NCBI GenBank assembly: GCA_900637275.1 | Contig: LR134362.1 | Coordinates: forward strand, 868,001-932,000 | Source of the DNA: [Pasteurella] aerogenes | Lineage (GTDB): Bacteria > Pseudomonadota > Gammaproteobacteria > Enterobacterales > Pasteurellaceae | Direction: 5' to 3' | Length of the DNA stretch: 64,000 nucleotides | Shown: positions 27,519 through 35,160 of the stretch, in pieces | How positions within the stretch are numbered: the stretch's first letter is position 1 | Layout of the letters: each line of letters opens with the position of its first letter | The notes under the pieces: model-generated | What the model was told of the DNA's origin: nothing | Databases searched by the model: none | Seen by the model: only the letters and a program-made list of their open reading frames with translations | Program-made: the position numbers and the translations under genes

Positions 27519-28644
27519 TAAAAAAGCGATGTTTTGGCGACTTGTGACGCAAGCCTTACGGTTGCGCTTGCAACGGGTTTTTATTATCTTCTCAGCGCTC
27601 ACGGTTGGTGCGGCAATCGTCACCGCGATGGCAGCAGTATATTTTGATATTAATACCAAAATGAGCCAAGAATTACGTACCTTCGGCGCCAATTTTTATA
27701 TCGGTTCTAATAATAGTGGCTTAGTTAAACAAGCGGATATTGAACCTATTTTAACGCAAGCTCCTGCGCATTTTATTACCGCTGCCAGCCCCTATTTATA
27801 TGGTGTTGTGCGCAGCGATTTAGAAAAAATCGTGATGATGGGCGTATGGTTTGACAATATGCGTACGCTAGCGCCTTATTGGCAAATTACCGGTTCACAA
27901 ATCGGTGTCAACTTTGATGATCGGTATGCGATGATTGGAAAGCGTTTAGCTGAACGCCTGAATTTATCTGTCGGCAGCCAATTAACCTTAAGTAAAAATG
28001 CCGTTGAAAAACATACTTTTCGTATCAAAGGTATTGTTGAAAGCGGCGATGCGACAGACAATATGTTGATTGTTAATTTAGATTTTGCCCAACATTGGCT
28101 AGAAAAAGATGGACTGCTGACGAATGTGATGATGAGTGTCGCCAATGATCAAGGTCAAGTTGTGCAATTTGCCAATCAACTCAAACAGCAATATCCTGAT
28201 TTAGACGTCCGTCCTATCCTCAAAGTGTCCGCCTCCGAAGGGCAAATTTTGGATAAAATCAAAGGGTTAATGGGATTGATCTCCATTGTAATTTTAGTTT
28301 TGGCCACCCTTTGCGTCAATACCACATTAATCGCCATTGTCGGCGAACGCGCCAAAGAATTTGCCCTACAAAAATCCCTTGGTGCCAGCCAAAAAGATAT
28401 TATTCAACAAATTGTAACGGAAATTTTGATTATTGCAGTTTGTGCTATTGTGGCAGGGTTACTTTTAGGTTACCTACTTGCACAAGTGTTAGGAATTACG
28501 GTATTTAAAGCCTATATTGATTTGCGCTTGCCGGTCATTCCTATCACAATTTTCTTATCATTTACCGTCGCTTTTATCGCGGTGATCATTCCAACCCGTC
28601 GCGCGCTAGATATTCAAACTGCCAATGTATTAAAAGGTGAATAA
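27505..28644 (+). CDS. FtsX/MacB-type ABC permease of the Fet-type operon, second copy
   Basis: Inner-membrane protein of 379 residues. It has the same layout as its neighbour but a smaller periplasmic domain. The C-terminal domain carries the motif ERAKEFALQKSLGAS. I start at ATG 27505 (MVVNNKKAMFW), which has a GAGG ribosome-binding site and overlaps the previous gene by 14 bp. The two permeases probably pair as a heterodimer, as LolC and LolE do. Confidence 0.87.
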   Translation: MVVNNKKAMFWRLVTQALRLRLQRVFIIFSALTVGAAIVTAMAAVYFDINTKMSQELRTFGANFYIGSNNSGLVKQADIEPILTQAPAHFITAASPYLYGVVRSDLEKIVMMGVWFDNMRTLAPYWQITGSQIGVNFDDRYAMIGKRLAERLNLSVGSQLTLSKNAVEKHTFRIKGIVESGDATDNMLIVNLDFAQHWLEKDGLLTNVMMSVANDQGQVVQFANQLKQQYPDLDVRPILKVSASEGQILDKIKGLMGLISIVILVLATLCVNTTLIAIVGERAKEFALQKSLGASQKDIIQQIVTEILIIAVCAIVAGLLLGYLLAQVLGITVFKAYIDLRLPVIPITIFLSFTVAFIAVIIPTRRALDIQTANVLKGE

Positions 28645-28653
28645 GGAAAAATT

Positions 28654-29325
28654 ATGCGTAAAAATGTGATTGAAACTCGTCATTTATATAAAAAATTCGG
28701 ACAAGTGACCGCACTTGAAGACATTAATATCCAAATCCAAGAAGGCGAATTTGTCGCCATTATGGGCGCCTCCGGATCCGGCAAAACCACCCTGATGAAT
28801 ATTTTAACCGGCTTAGATACTGCAAGCAGCGGACAAGTCATTCTCGATGGAATTGATGCAGCGCAATTAGATGAAATCGGCAGACAACGTTTTCGCGCGG
28901 AAAAAATCGGATTAGTGTTCCAACAATTTCACCTTATCCCCTATCTAACCGCGCTGGAAAATGTCATGTTGGCGCAACATTATCATAGCGTCATTGACGA
29001 AAATGCTGCCAAAGCGGTTTTAGCACAAGTCGGATTGGAACACCGAATAGATCACCGTCCAAGTCAACTTTCTGGTGGTGAACAACAACGGGTTTGTATC
29101 GCACGCGCCTTAGTCAATCAACCGCCGGTCATTTTTGCTGACGAACCGACCGGCAATTTAGATGAAAAAAATGAAACCTTAGTATTGAATTTATTGACGG
29201 AGCTAAATCAACAAGGGCGCACGATTGTGATGGTGACCCATAATCCGGAGTTAACCAAACTCACGCACCGCACTATTTTTCTCCAACATGGAAAATTCCT
29301 ACGCGAAGAAAGACAAGCAAAATAA
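28654..29325 (+). CDS. ABC ATPase of the Fet-type operon (LolD/MacB-type)
   Basis: Cytoplasmic ATPase of 223 residues that drives the two FtsX-like permeases. Walker A is GASGSGKTT, the signature LSGGEQQR, Walker B PVIFADEPTGNLD and the switch His lies in MVTHN. The PTGNLD Walker B extension is typical of the LolD/MacB/FtsE group. It follows the second permease by 9 bp, and AAGGA precedes the ATG. Confidence 0.92.
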   Translation: MRKNVIETRHLYKKFGQVTALEDINIQIQEGEFVAIMGASGSGKTTLMNILTGLDTASSGQVILDGIDAAQLDEIGRQRFRAEKIGLVFQQFHLIPYLTALENVMLAQHYHSVIDENAAKAVLAQVGLEHRIDHRPSQLSGGEQQRVCIARALVNQPPVIFADEPTGNLDEKNETLVLNLLTELNQQGRTIVMVTHNPELTKLTHRTIFLQHGKFLREERQAK

Positions 29326-29387
29326 AATTGACCAAGCGTATAAAATCCGATAAATTCGCCAAGATGATTGAACAATAAGGTAACATT

Positions 29388-29696
29388 ATGAAAAAAACTG
29401 CAACATTCTTACTGCTCGGCTTAGTTTCTGTCAGCATCACCGCCTCGGCACAACCTGATCTCGCGCAAGGGGAAAAATTATTTCAACAAAATTGCGCCAT
29501 GTGCCACGGTAAAAGCGCTGAACGTTCTGCGTTAGGCCAATCCGCCATTATCAATACCTTAAAAACGGAAGACATTATCACCGCTCTGCAAAAACGAAAA
29601 AGCGGCGAAATTATCGGCGCCGGCAATGCAGTCAAATCCCGTTTAAGCGAACAGGATATGGAAAATGTCGCAAGTTATGTACCAACGCTAAAATAA
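29388..29696 (+). CDS. Periplasmic monoheme cytochrome c, last gene of the iron operon
   Basis: Small class I cytochrome c. A signal peptide (1-21, ending ASA) precedes an 81-residue mature domain with one heme site CAMCH (C36, C39, H40) and the terminal helix LSEQDMENVASYV. The usual distal-ligand methionine between heme site and last helix is not obvious, so the sixth ligand is uncertain. In the Campylobacter p19 locus thioredoxin-like genes fill the corresponding end of the operon. A cytochrome here suggests that electrons are passed to iron before permeation. It lies 62 bp after the ATPase, with an AAGG site. Confidence 0.87.
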   Translation: MKKTATFLLLGLVSVSITASAQPDLAQGEKLFQQNCAMCHGKSAERSALGQSAIINTLKTEDIITALQKRKSGEIIGAGNAVKSRLSEQDMENVASYVPTLK

Positions 29697-29718
29697 TCCA
29701 ACTGTTCTCTTACTTACC

Positions 29719-29750
29719 AAAAGTGCGGTCATTTTTCACCGCATTTTTTG
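29719..29750 (+). terminator. Terminator after the Fet-type iron operon
   Basis: An uptake signal at 29721-29729 pairs with ACCGCATT (29738-29745), including one G-T pair, around an 8-nt loop. A T-run follows. Confidence 0.8.
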
Positions 29751-29774
29751 TTTGCACCATTTAAATAGGTGATA

Positions 29775-29829
29775 AATTGATAATAATTCCTATTTATAAT
29801 TTGAATTGATAATAATTTTTATATAGAAT
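29775..29829 (+). promoter_or_regulatory. Tandem Fur boxes and promoter of the siderophore operon
   Basis: An identical 14-bp sequence AATTGATAATAATT occurs at 29775-29788 and 29804-29817, 29 bp apart. Each contains TGATAAT plus the start of the opposing half of a Fur box. A candidate promoter, TTGAAT (29801-29806) and TAGAAT (29824-29829) with 17-bp spacing, overlaps the second copy, so Fur binding would block it. The operon begins at 29868. Confidence 0.65.
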
Positions 29830-29867
29830 TACTCCCTCATATTATCACAACGTTTTATGGATATTTC

Positions 29868-30632
29868 GTGTTTCAACTTGATCAGGTTTCGTTTTCTATT
29901 TTAAAGCATACCTTGATACATTCGATCTCATTAAATTTCGAACAAGGTAAAGTGTACGGTTTAATTGGGCATAATGGATCCGGCAAATCGACCCTACTTA
30001 AATTAATGGCACGTCAACAAAAAGTAAGCAGTGGTAATATTCAACTTTTTGGACGTAATATTTCTGTATGGAATCAACGAGATTTTGCTAAACAAGTAGC
30101 TTATTTAGCACAACATCTTCCTATCAATACTGGGTTAACGGTCAAAGAATTGGTGGCAATGGGTCGTTATGCGTGGAAAGGACTTTTTAATGAGCAAAAA
30201 AAGCAAAATCAACAAATTATTGAACAAGCCATGCAATTGACTCATACCAACCAATTTGCGTACCAATCCATTGATCATCTTTCTGGTGGCGAACGTTTGC
30301 GGGTTTGGTTAGCAATGTTATTAGCACAACAAAGTCAATTCTTATTACTGGATGAACCACTAGCACCGTTAGATATCGCCCATCAAGTGGAAGTGATGCA
30401 ATTACTCAAAAAACTCAGTCAAGAACTTAATCTCGGCGTAGTCATTGTTATTCACGATATTAATCTTGCCTCAAGTTTTTGTGATCATTTAATCGCACTG
30501 CATAGTGGCAAACTGTTGATGCAAGGTGATGCCTACCACATCATGACGCCGGATTCCTTAAAAGCAATTTATGGTATCCAATTAAACGTAATTAACCATC
30601 CCGATAACCATCGTCCAGTAAGTTTTTATTAA
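29868..30632 (+). CDS. Siderophore ABC importer ATPase (FhuC/FecE-like)
   Basis: Cytoplasmic ATPase of 254 residues of the iron-siderophore importer class. Walker A is GHNGSGKST, the signature LSGGERLR, Walker B FLLLDEPLAPLD, and the switch His lies in VIHDIN. Translation appears to start at GTG 29868. A nearby ATG at 29857 is out of frame. It is the first gene of a five-gene run behind tandem Fur boxes, and its stop lies 2 bp before the binding-protein gene. Confidence 0.92.
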   Translation: MFQLDQVSFSILKHTLIHSISLNFEQGKVYGLIGHNGSGKSTLLKLMARQQKVSSGNIQLFGRNISVWNQRDFAKQVAYLAQHLPINTGLTVKELVAMGRYAWKGLFNEQKKQNQQIIEQAMQLTHTNQFAYQSIDHLSGGERLRVWLAMLLAQQSQFLLLDEPLAPLDIAHQVEVMQLLKKLSQELNLGVVIVIHDINLASSFCDHLIALHSGKLLMQGDAYHIMTPDSLKAIYGIQLNVINHPDNHRPVSFY

Positions 30633-30634
30633 AT

Positions 30635-31507
30635 ATGATACGTTTTTATTTTTTGCTATTTGGGTTATTCAGTCTATTGAGTACACCGGCCTTTTCTCAA
30701 CGTCCTCTTGTCACGTTGGATTGGACCGTAGCAGAAACCCTTATCGCACTGAATACTGCACCGCTTGCCGTCGGCGATGCTAAAAGCTATCAAAATTGGG
30801 TGATAGAACCTAAATTGCCAAAAACGATAATTGATTTAGGCATTCGTTTACAACCTAATCCAGAGCAAATTTGGTTATTGACACAACAATACAAGCAAAA
30901 GCTACATTTTATCAATACCTCATTTTATGCTTCAGTCACAGAGCAACTGATACCCTTTGCACAAGTAGATATAGTTGATTTTTACCATAGTGGTGATACA
31001 TGGCAAAACGTAGTGCATACCACCAAACAAATTGCTGAGATGATCGATAAACCACAAAGTGCAGTGGATTTATTACAACAATATCAACAAAAAATAGATG
31101 AAATTCGACCGCACTTACAATCTTATGCAGAGCGACCGCTATTATTAGTACAATTTATTGATAGCCGATATTTGAGAGTTTATGCACCAAATAGCCTATT
31201 CGGTGCAGTATTAAATCACCTTGGTTTACAAAATGCTTGGCAAGGTAATCATAATGATTGGGGATTTCAAACCATTGATGTGACGCAATTATCCAATTTG
31301 CCGGCGAATACACGTCTTGTGGTCATCAAACCATATCCAGCAAATATTCCACAACATTTAAAATTCAACTCCTTGTGGCAGCATTTAGATATGGCACAAG
31401 ATCCATTAATTTTACCAGCGCTTTGGACCTTCGGCGGTATACCATCCGCACAACGTTTTGCCCAAGCTTTAGCCCACGGATTACAACAAGGTGGAGAAAC
31501 ATGGTAA
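30635..31507 (+). CDS. Siderophore-binding periplasmic protein (FhuD-like)
   Basis: Periplasmic component of a siderophore importer, 290 residues. A signal peptide (to about residue 21, ending AFS) precedes the FhuD-family opening LVTLDWTVAETLIALN. The two lobes are joined by the long helix around QQIDEIRPHLQSYAE-like sequence, and the second lobe has APNSLFGAVLNHLGLQNAW. FhuD-type proteins bind hydroxamate siderophores, so a ferrichrome-like substrate is possible but not shown. It overlaps the permease start by 7 bp. Confidence 0.9.
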   Translation: MIRFYFLLFGLFSLLSTPAFSQRPLVTLDWTVAETLIALNTAPLAVGDAKSYQNWVIEPKLPKTIIDLGIRLQPNPEQIWLLTQQYKQKLHFINTSFYASVTEQLIPFAQVDIVDFYHSGDTWQNVVHTTKQIAEMIDKPQSAVDLLQQYQQKIDEIRPHLQSYAERPLLLVQFIDSRYLRVYAPNSLFGAVLNHLGLQNAWQGNHNDWGFQTIDVTQLSNLPANTRLVVIKPYPANIPQHLKFNSLWQHLDMAQDPLILPALWTFGGIPSAQRFAQALAHGLQQGGETW

Positions 31508-33465
31508 TTTCGTACCGCACTTTTCTACTCATATTGTCAGTAATCTTTATCTCACTGTTTTTTGGCATTATGCACGCGCAATTTCCACAAGCATTTTCCT
31601 TAAATGAATGGCGCACAGAGCATGATAATATGGAATTATTACTCCTACAAAACTATAGCTTACCTCGTATTGCTATCGCCTTGCTATGTGGTGGTATCCT
31701 CGCCTTTGCCAGCCTGATTTTACAACAAATTATGGGTAATCCATTGGTTTCCGATAGTACCATCGGGATCAGTGCTGGTGCACAATTTAGCTTATTTTTA
31801 TGTGCCATTTTCTTTCCTTCGCTACTGGAATTCGGTTCTAGTTTTGTCGCACTTAGCGGAGCTGCATTGAGTTTATTATTGGTATTAAGTTTGTCTTGGA
31901 GCAAAAATGTAACGCCACTTTTGTTAGTATTAGCTGGTTTAGTAGTAAATTTATATCTTGGCTCATTTAGTGCCATTATGCTGTTATTTTATCCGGAGGA
32001 GTCTCGTGGACTGATGCAATGGGGAGCTGGATCATTAATGCAAGAAAGTTGGCGCGATACCCAATGGTTACTATTACAAGCTATTCCAGCATTTATTCTC
32101 ACATTTCCATTTATTAGCGCCTTTAATTTACTTTCTCTTAACGAGCAAAATGCGCAAAGTTTAGGCGTTCCGGTAAAACGCTTGCGTATTATTGGCATTA
32201 TACTTGCCGCTTATTTAATTTCGATTGTGATCAATGCGGTGGGAATATTGGGATTTATCGGGCTTCTTACTACAACCATCATACGCCAATTTTCGCACCA
32301 AAACTTTAAAACACAGCTAGTCTTTTCTTTTATAACCGGAGCATTATTGCTGGCAATCACCGATCTTATCCTGCAATGGGTAAATCTTACTCAACAAATA
32401 AATTTACCTACTGGAGCAATGACTTCTCTACTTGGAACACCATTATTGCTATGGTTAATGTTCCGTACCTTGCCATCACAAGGACACTTACCCGCACAAA
32501 CCACATTCAATATCCAACCGTTACACAAAGGAATTTTTATTTTTGTGAGTGGCGGATTATTATTTAGCTTATGGTTCGCTTTAACTGTTAGTCAATTAGG
32601 TAATCAATGGCATTGGACGAGTTTTTCCACACAGAATATTCCATTATTTGAATTACGTTATCCACGAATTTTAACTGCCATGTCAGTCGGTATTTTGCTG
32701 GCAGTTTCTGGTGTGTTATTACAACGTTTAACTCAAAATCCAATGGCAAGTCCCGAATTACTCGGAGTTTCCTCCGGTACAGGTATGGGCGTTTTAATCG
32801 CAATTTATCTTTTTTCTGCGCGACAAGTGCAATATATTGGTTTAGCTGGCGTTCTCGGTGCGTTATGCACTCTATTACTACTCATATTTATCAATCAACG
32901 TAATGGCATGATGCCAGAAAAAGTGCTACTAACAGGATTAAGTTTATCATTCCTATTCACCGGGTTACAAAGTTTAATGATTGCCACAGGCGATCCTAAA
33001 TCCATGCTTTTAGTGAGTTGGACTTCTGGCTCAACCCAACAAATTCAAGGTAATTTTGCATTTCCGTTTTTCTTAATTACGCTGGGATTATTCGCCATCA
33101 GCTTGAGTTTTTCTTCTTGGTTATCACTTTTTAGCTTGCAAACGCCAATGGCACAAGCCGTTGGCTTAAATGTCGTTAAAGTGCGGTGGATTTTAATCTT
33201 GTTTTGTGCCTTGATCACCGCTTTGGCAACCCTGATTATCGGACCGCTTAGTTTTATCGGTTTATTGGTTCCTCATCTTAGCCGTTTTCTAGGTGCTAAC
33301 CGCGTTCATCACCATCTTAGCCTTGCCGCCTTACTCGGTGCATGGATTATGGCGTTAGCGGATTGGATTGGACGTCAATTACTCTATCCTTATGAAATTC
33401 CTGCCGGCTTAGTGGTGACATTAATCGGTGGTGCTTATTTTTTACTTACCATGCGGAAAATCTAA
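31501..33465 (+). CDS. Siderophore ABC permease, fused double unit (FhuB-like)
   Basis: Inner-membrane permease of 654 residues made of two homologous FecCD/BtuC-type halves (about 1-320 and 330-654), as in FhuB. Each half has several membrane segments and the conserved GxxxQxxxxNPLA-type block: LILQQIMGNPLVSD in the first, LLQRLTQNPMASPELLG in the second. The start ATG 31501 has a GGTGGAG site and overlaps the binding-protein stop. A longer in-frame reading starting at 31375 lies inside the previous gene and is rejected. Confidence 0.93.
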   Translation: MVISYRTFLLILSVIFISLFFGIMHAQFPQAFSLNEWRTEHDNMELLLLQNYSLPRIAIALLCGGILAFASLILQQIMGNPLVSDSTIGISAGAQFSLFLCAIFFPSLLEFGSSFVALSGAALSLLLVLSLSWSKNVTPLLLVLAGLVVNLYLGSFSAIMLLFYPEESRGLMQWGAGSLMQESWRDTQWLLLQAIPAFILTFPFISAFNLLSLNEQNAQSLGVPVKRLRIIGIILAAYLISIVINAVGILGFIGLLTTTIIRQFSHQNFKTQLVFSFITGALLLAITDLILQWVNLTQQINLPTGAMTSLLGTPLLLWLMFRTLPSQGHLPAQTTFNIQPLHKGIFIFVSGGLLFSLWFALTVSQLGNQWHWTSFSTQNIPLFELRYPRILTAMSVGILLAVSGVLLQRLTQNPMASPELLGVSSGTGMGVLIAIYLFSARQVQYIGLAGVLGALCTLLLLIFINQRNGMMPEKVLLTGLSLSFLFTGLQSLMIATGDPKSMLLVSWTSGSTQQIQGNFAFPFFLITLGLFAISLSFSSWLSLFSLQTPMAQAVGLNVVKVRWILILFCALITALATLIIGPLSFIGLLVPHLSRFLGANRVHHHLSLAALLGAWIMALADWIGRQLLYPYEIPAGLVVTLIGGAYFLLTMRKI

Positions 33466-35129
33466 TGACACTTTTATATCCTATTTTAAAAAACTACCGC
33501 TGGCATTTACTCGGCATTCTCCTACTGACATTAATATTCAGTTTAATGGGGATTGGCGTTTTAGCCTTCATTAATAATCAATTATTGCAAACGACCGAAT
33601 ACACTGCCTATTTGCTTTGGATATTTATCGCATTATTGGCTATCTTTTTAATCAGCTCTATTGCAGCCCAAATCAGCTTAACCGCACTAGGGCATAAATT
33701 AGTTTATTTATTACGTAAACAGTTAATAAAACAAATTCTGGATAGCCAAACGGAACATTTACACCGTCTAGGCAAAGCGAAACTACTTGCCAGTCTTTCT
33801 AATGATATTCACAACATAGCCATGGCGTTTGTACGTTTACCTGAATTGTTGCAAGGCACATTATTAGTGATATGTGCCGGTGGGTATCTTTATTATTTAT
33901 CGGAAAAACTCTTTTTTATCACCGCACTTTGGTTATTCGTGACTGTTTGGGTGGGCAATTTCGCGGTCAAAAAAGTATATGCTTATCTTAAAGTCATTCG
34001 CGAAGCGCAAGATAGCTTATATCAAGATTATCAATCAGCCATTGAAGGACACCGCGAACTTAGTTTAAACCGCCAACGTGCCCAATTTTATTATGAACAA
34101 GAATTAGAAAAAAATGCACAAGCACAATATCAAGGATCCATTCGCGCTGACAGTTATCATGTATTTGCCGGTAACTGGACAAATGTAATGGTTTTAGGTG
34201 CCGTCGGTATGGTATTTTATTTAGCACTAAGTAAAAATTGGACAGATTTACAAACTGCCACCACGATTGCAGTTACCATTTTATTTTTACGCACACCATT
34301 AATTACCGCCATTGGTGCCTTTCCAATGCTCTTGACAGCAAAAGTTGCCTTAGATAAATTGGCACATCTTTCCTTAGTTCCATATCAAGATGGATTTGCT
34401 ATCGACCAACCGTTACCAAAAGACTGGAAACAAATTCGCTTTGAAAACGTTACTTATCAATATCGTGAAACTAACCAAAGTGCGGTCAATTTTTCTTTAA
34501 AACCAATTAATCTTTGCCTAAATCGTGGTGAATTAACCTTTTTGATCGGCAAAAACGGGAGCGGGAAATCTACTTTTTCCATGTTACTCGCAGGATTATT
34601 TCGACCAACCACAGGGCATATTTGGGTTGACGACATTGAAATCACTGCCAACAATCAGCGTGCTTATCAAGCACAAATTTCAGCAGTATTTAGTGATTTT
34701 TATTTATTTACTCAATTACTCAATAACGCTGGTTTTGCCGATATAAAAGACGTCTGTCAATGGCTCAATCAGTTGCAATTGGAGAAAAAAGTGCAAGTGG
34801 AAAACTATCGACTATCCACTACTAATTTATCTCAAGGACAACGCAAACGCTTAGCCTTATTGATAAATTTACTCGAACAGCGTCCGCTGTTAATTTTAGA
34901 CGAATGGGCAGCAGATCAAGATCCTACGTTTCGTCGCACTTTTTATCAAGTTTTATTGCCTTTGCTCAAACAACAAGGGCATACCATTTTTGCCATAAGT
35001 CATGATGATCATTATTTTTCACTTGCCGACCGTTTACTCTTAATTCAACAAGGTGAACTACGGGAATTATGCGGTGAGGAACGGGAAATGGCTAGTCGTG
35101 ATGCGGTAGAAAAACTTAAATCCGTGTAA
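33465..35129 (+). CDS. Exporter-fold ABC protein (PvdE/YojI-like cyclic-peptide transporter family)
   Basis: Fused membrane-ATPase protein of 554 residues. Six hydrophobic segments in the first 290 residues precede an ATPase domain. Walker A is GKNGSGKST, the signature LSQGQRKR, Walker B LLILDEWAADQDP and the switch His lies in AISHDD. The DEWAADQDP form is typical of the PvdE/SyrD/YojI group, which moves peptides or siderophore precursors. Its ATG overlaps the FhuB-like stop by 1 bp (TAATG), so it is coupled to an importer. It may import or recycle siderophore, or export it. No biosynthesis gene is present. Confidence 0.87.
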   Translation: MTLLYPILKNYRWHLLGILLLTLIFSLMGIGVLAFINNQLLQTTEYTAYLLWIFIALLAIFLISSIAAQISLTALGHKLVYLLRKQLIKQILDSQTEHLHRLGKAKLLASLSNDIHNIAMAFVRLPELLQGTLLVICAGGYLYYLSEKLFFITALWLFVTVWVGNFAVKKVYAYLKVIREAQDSLYQDYQSAIEGHRELSLNRQRAQFYYEQELEKNAQAQYQGSIRADSYHVFAGNWTNVMVLGAVGMVFYLALSKNWTDLQTATTIAVTILFLRTPLITAIGAFPMLLTAKVALDKLAHLSLVPYQDGFAIDQPLPKDWKQIRFENVTYQYRETNQSAVNFSLKPINLCLNRGELTFLIGKNGSGKSTFSMLLAGLFRPTTGHIWVDDIEITANNQRAYQAQISAVFSDFYLFTQLLNNAGFADIKDVCQWLNQLQLEKKVQVENYRLSTTNLSQGQRKRLALLINLLEQRPLLILDEWAADQDPTFRRTFYQVLLPLLKQQGHTIFAISHDDHYFSLADRLLLIQQGELRELCGEEREMASRDAVEKLKSV

Positions 35130-35160
35130 TTTTTATTATTGATTCATTAAAGGAAGGAAA

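Noticed and set aside
31375..31500. An in-frame upstream start for the FhuB-like permease
   Set aside because: It overlaps the binding-protein gene for 126 bp with non-family sequence; ATG 31501 has a good ribosome-binding site.
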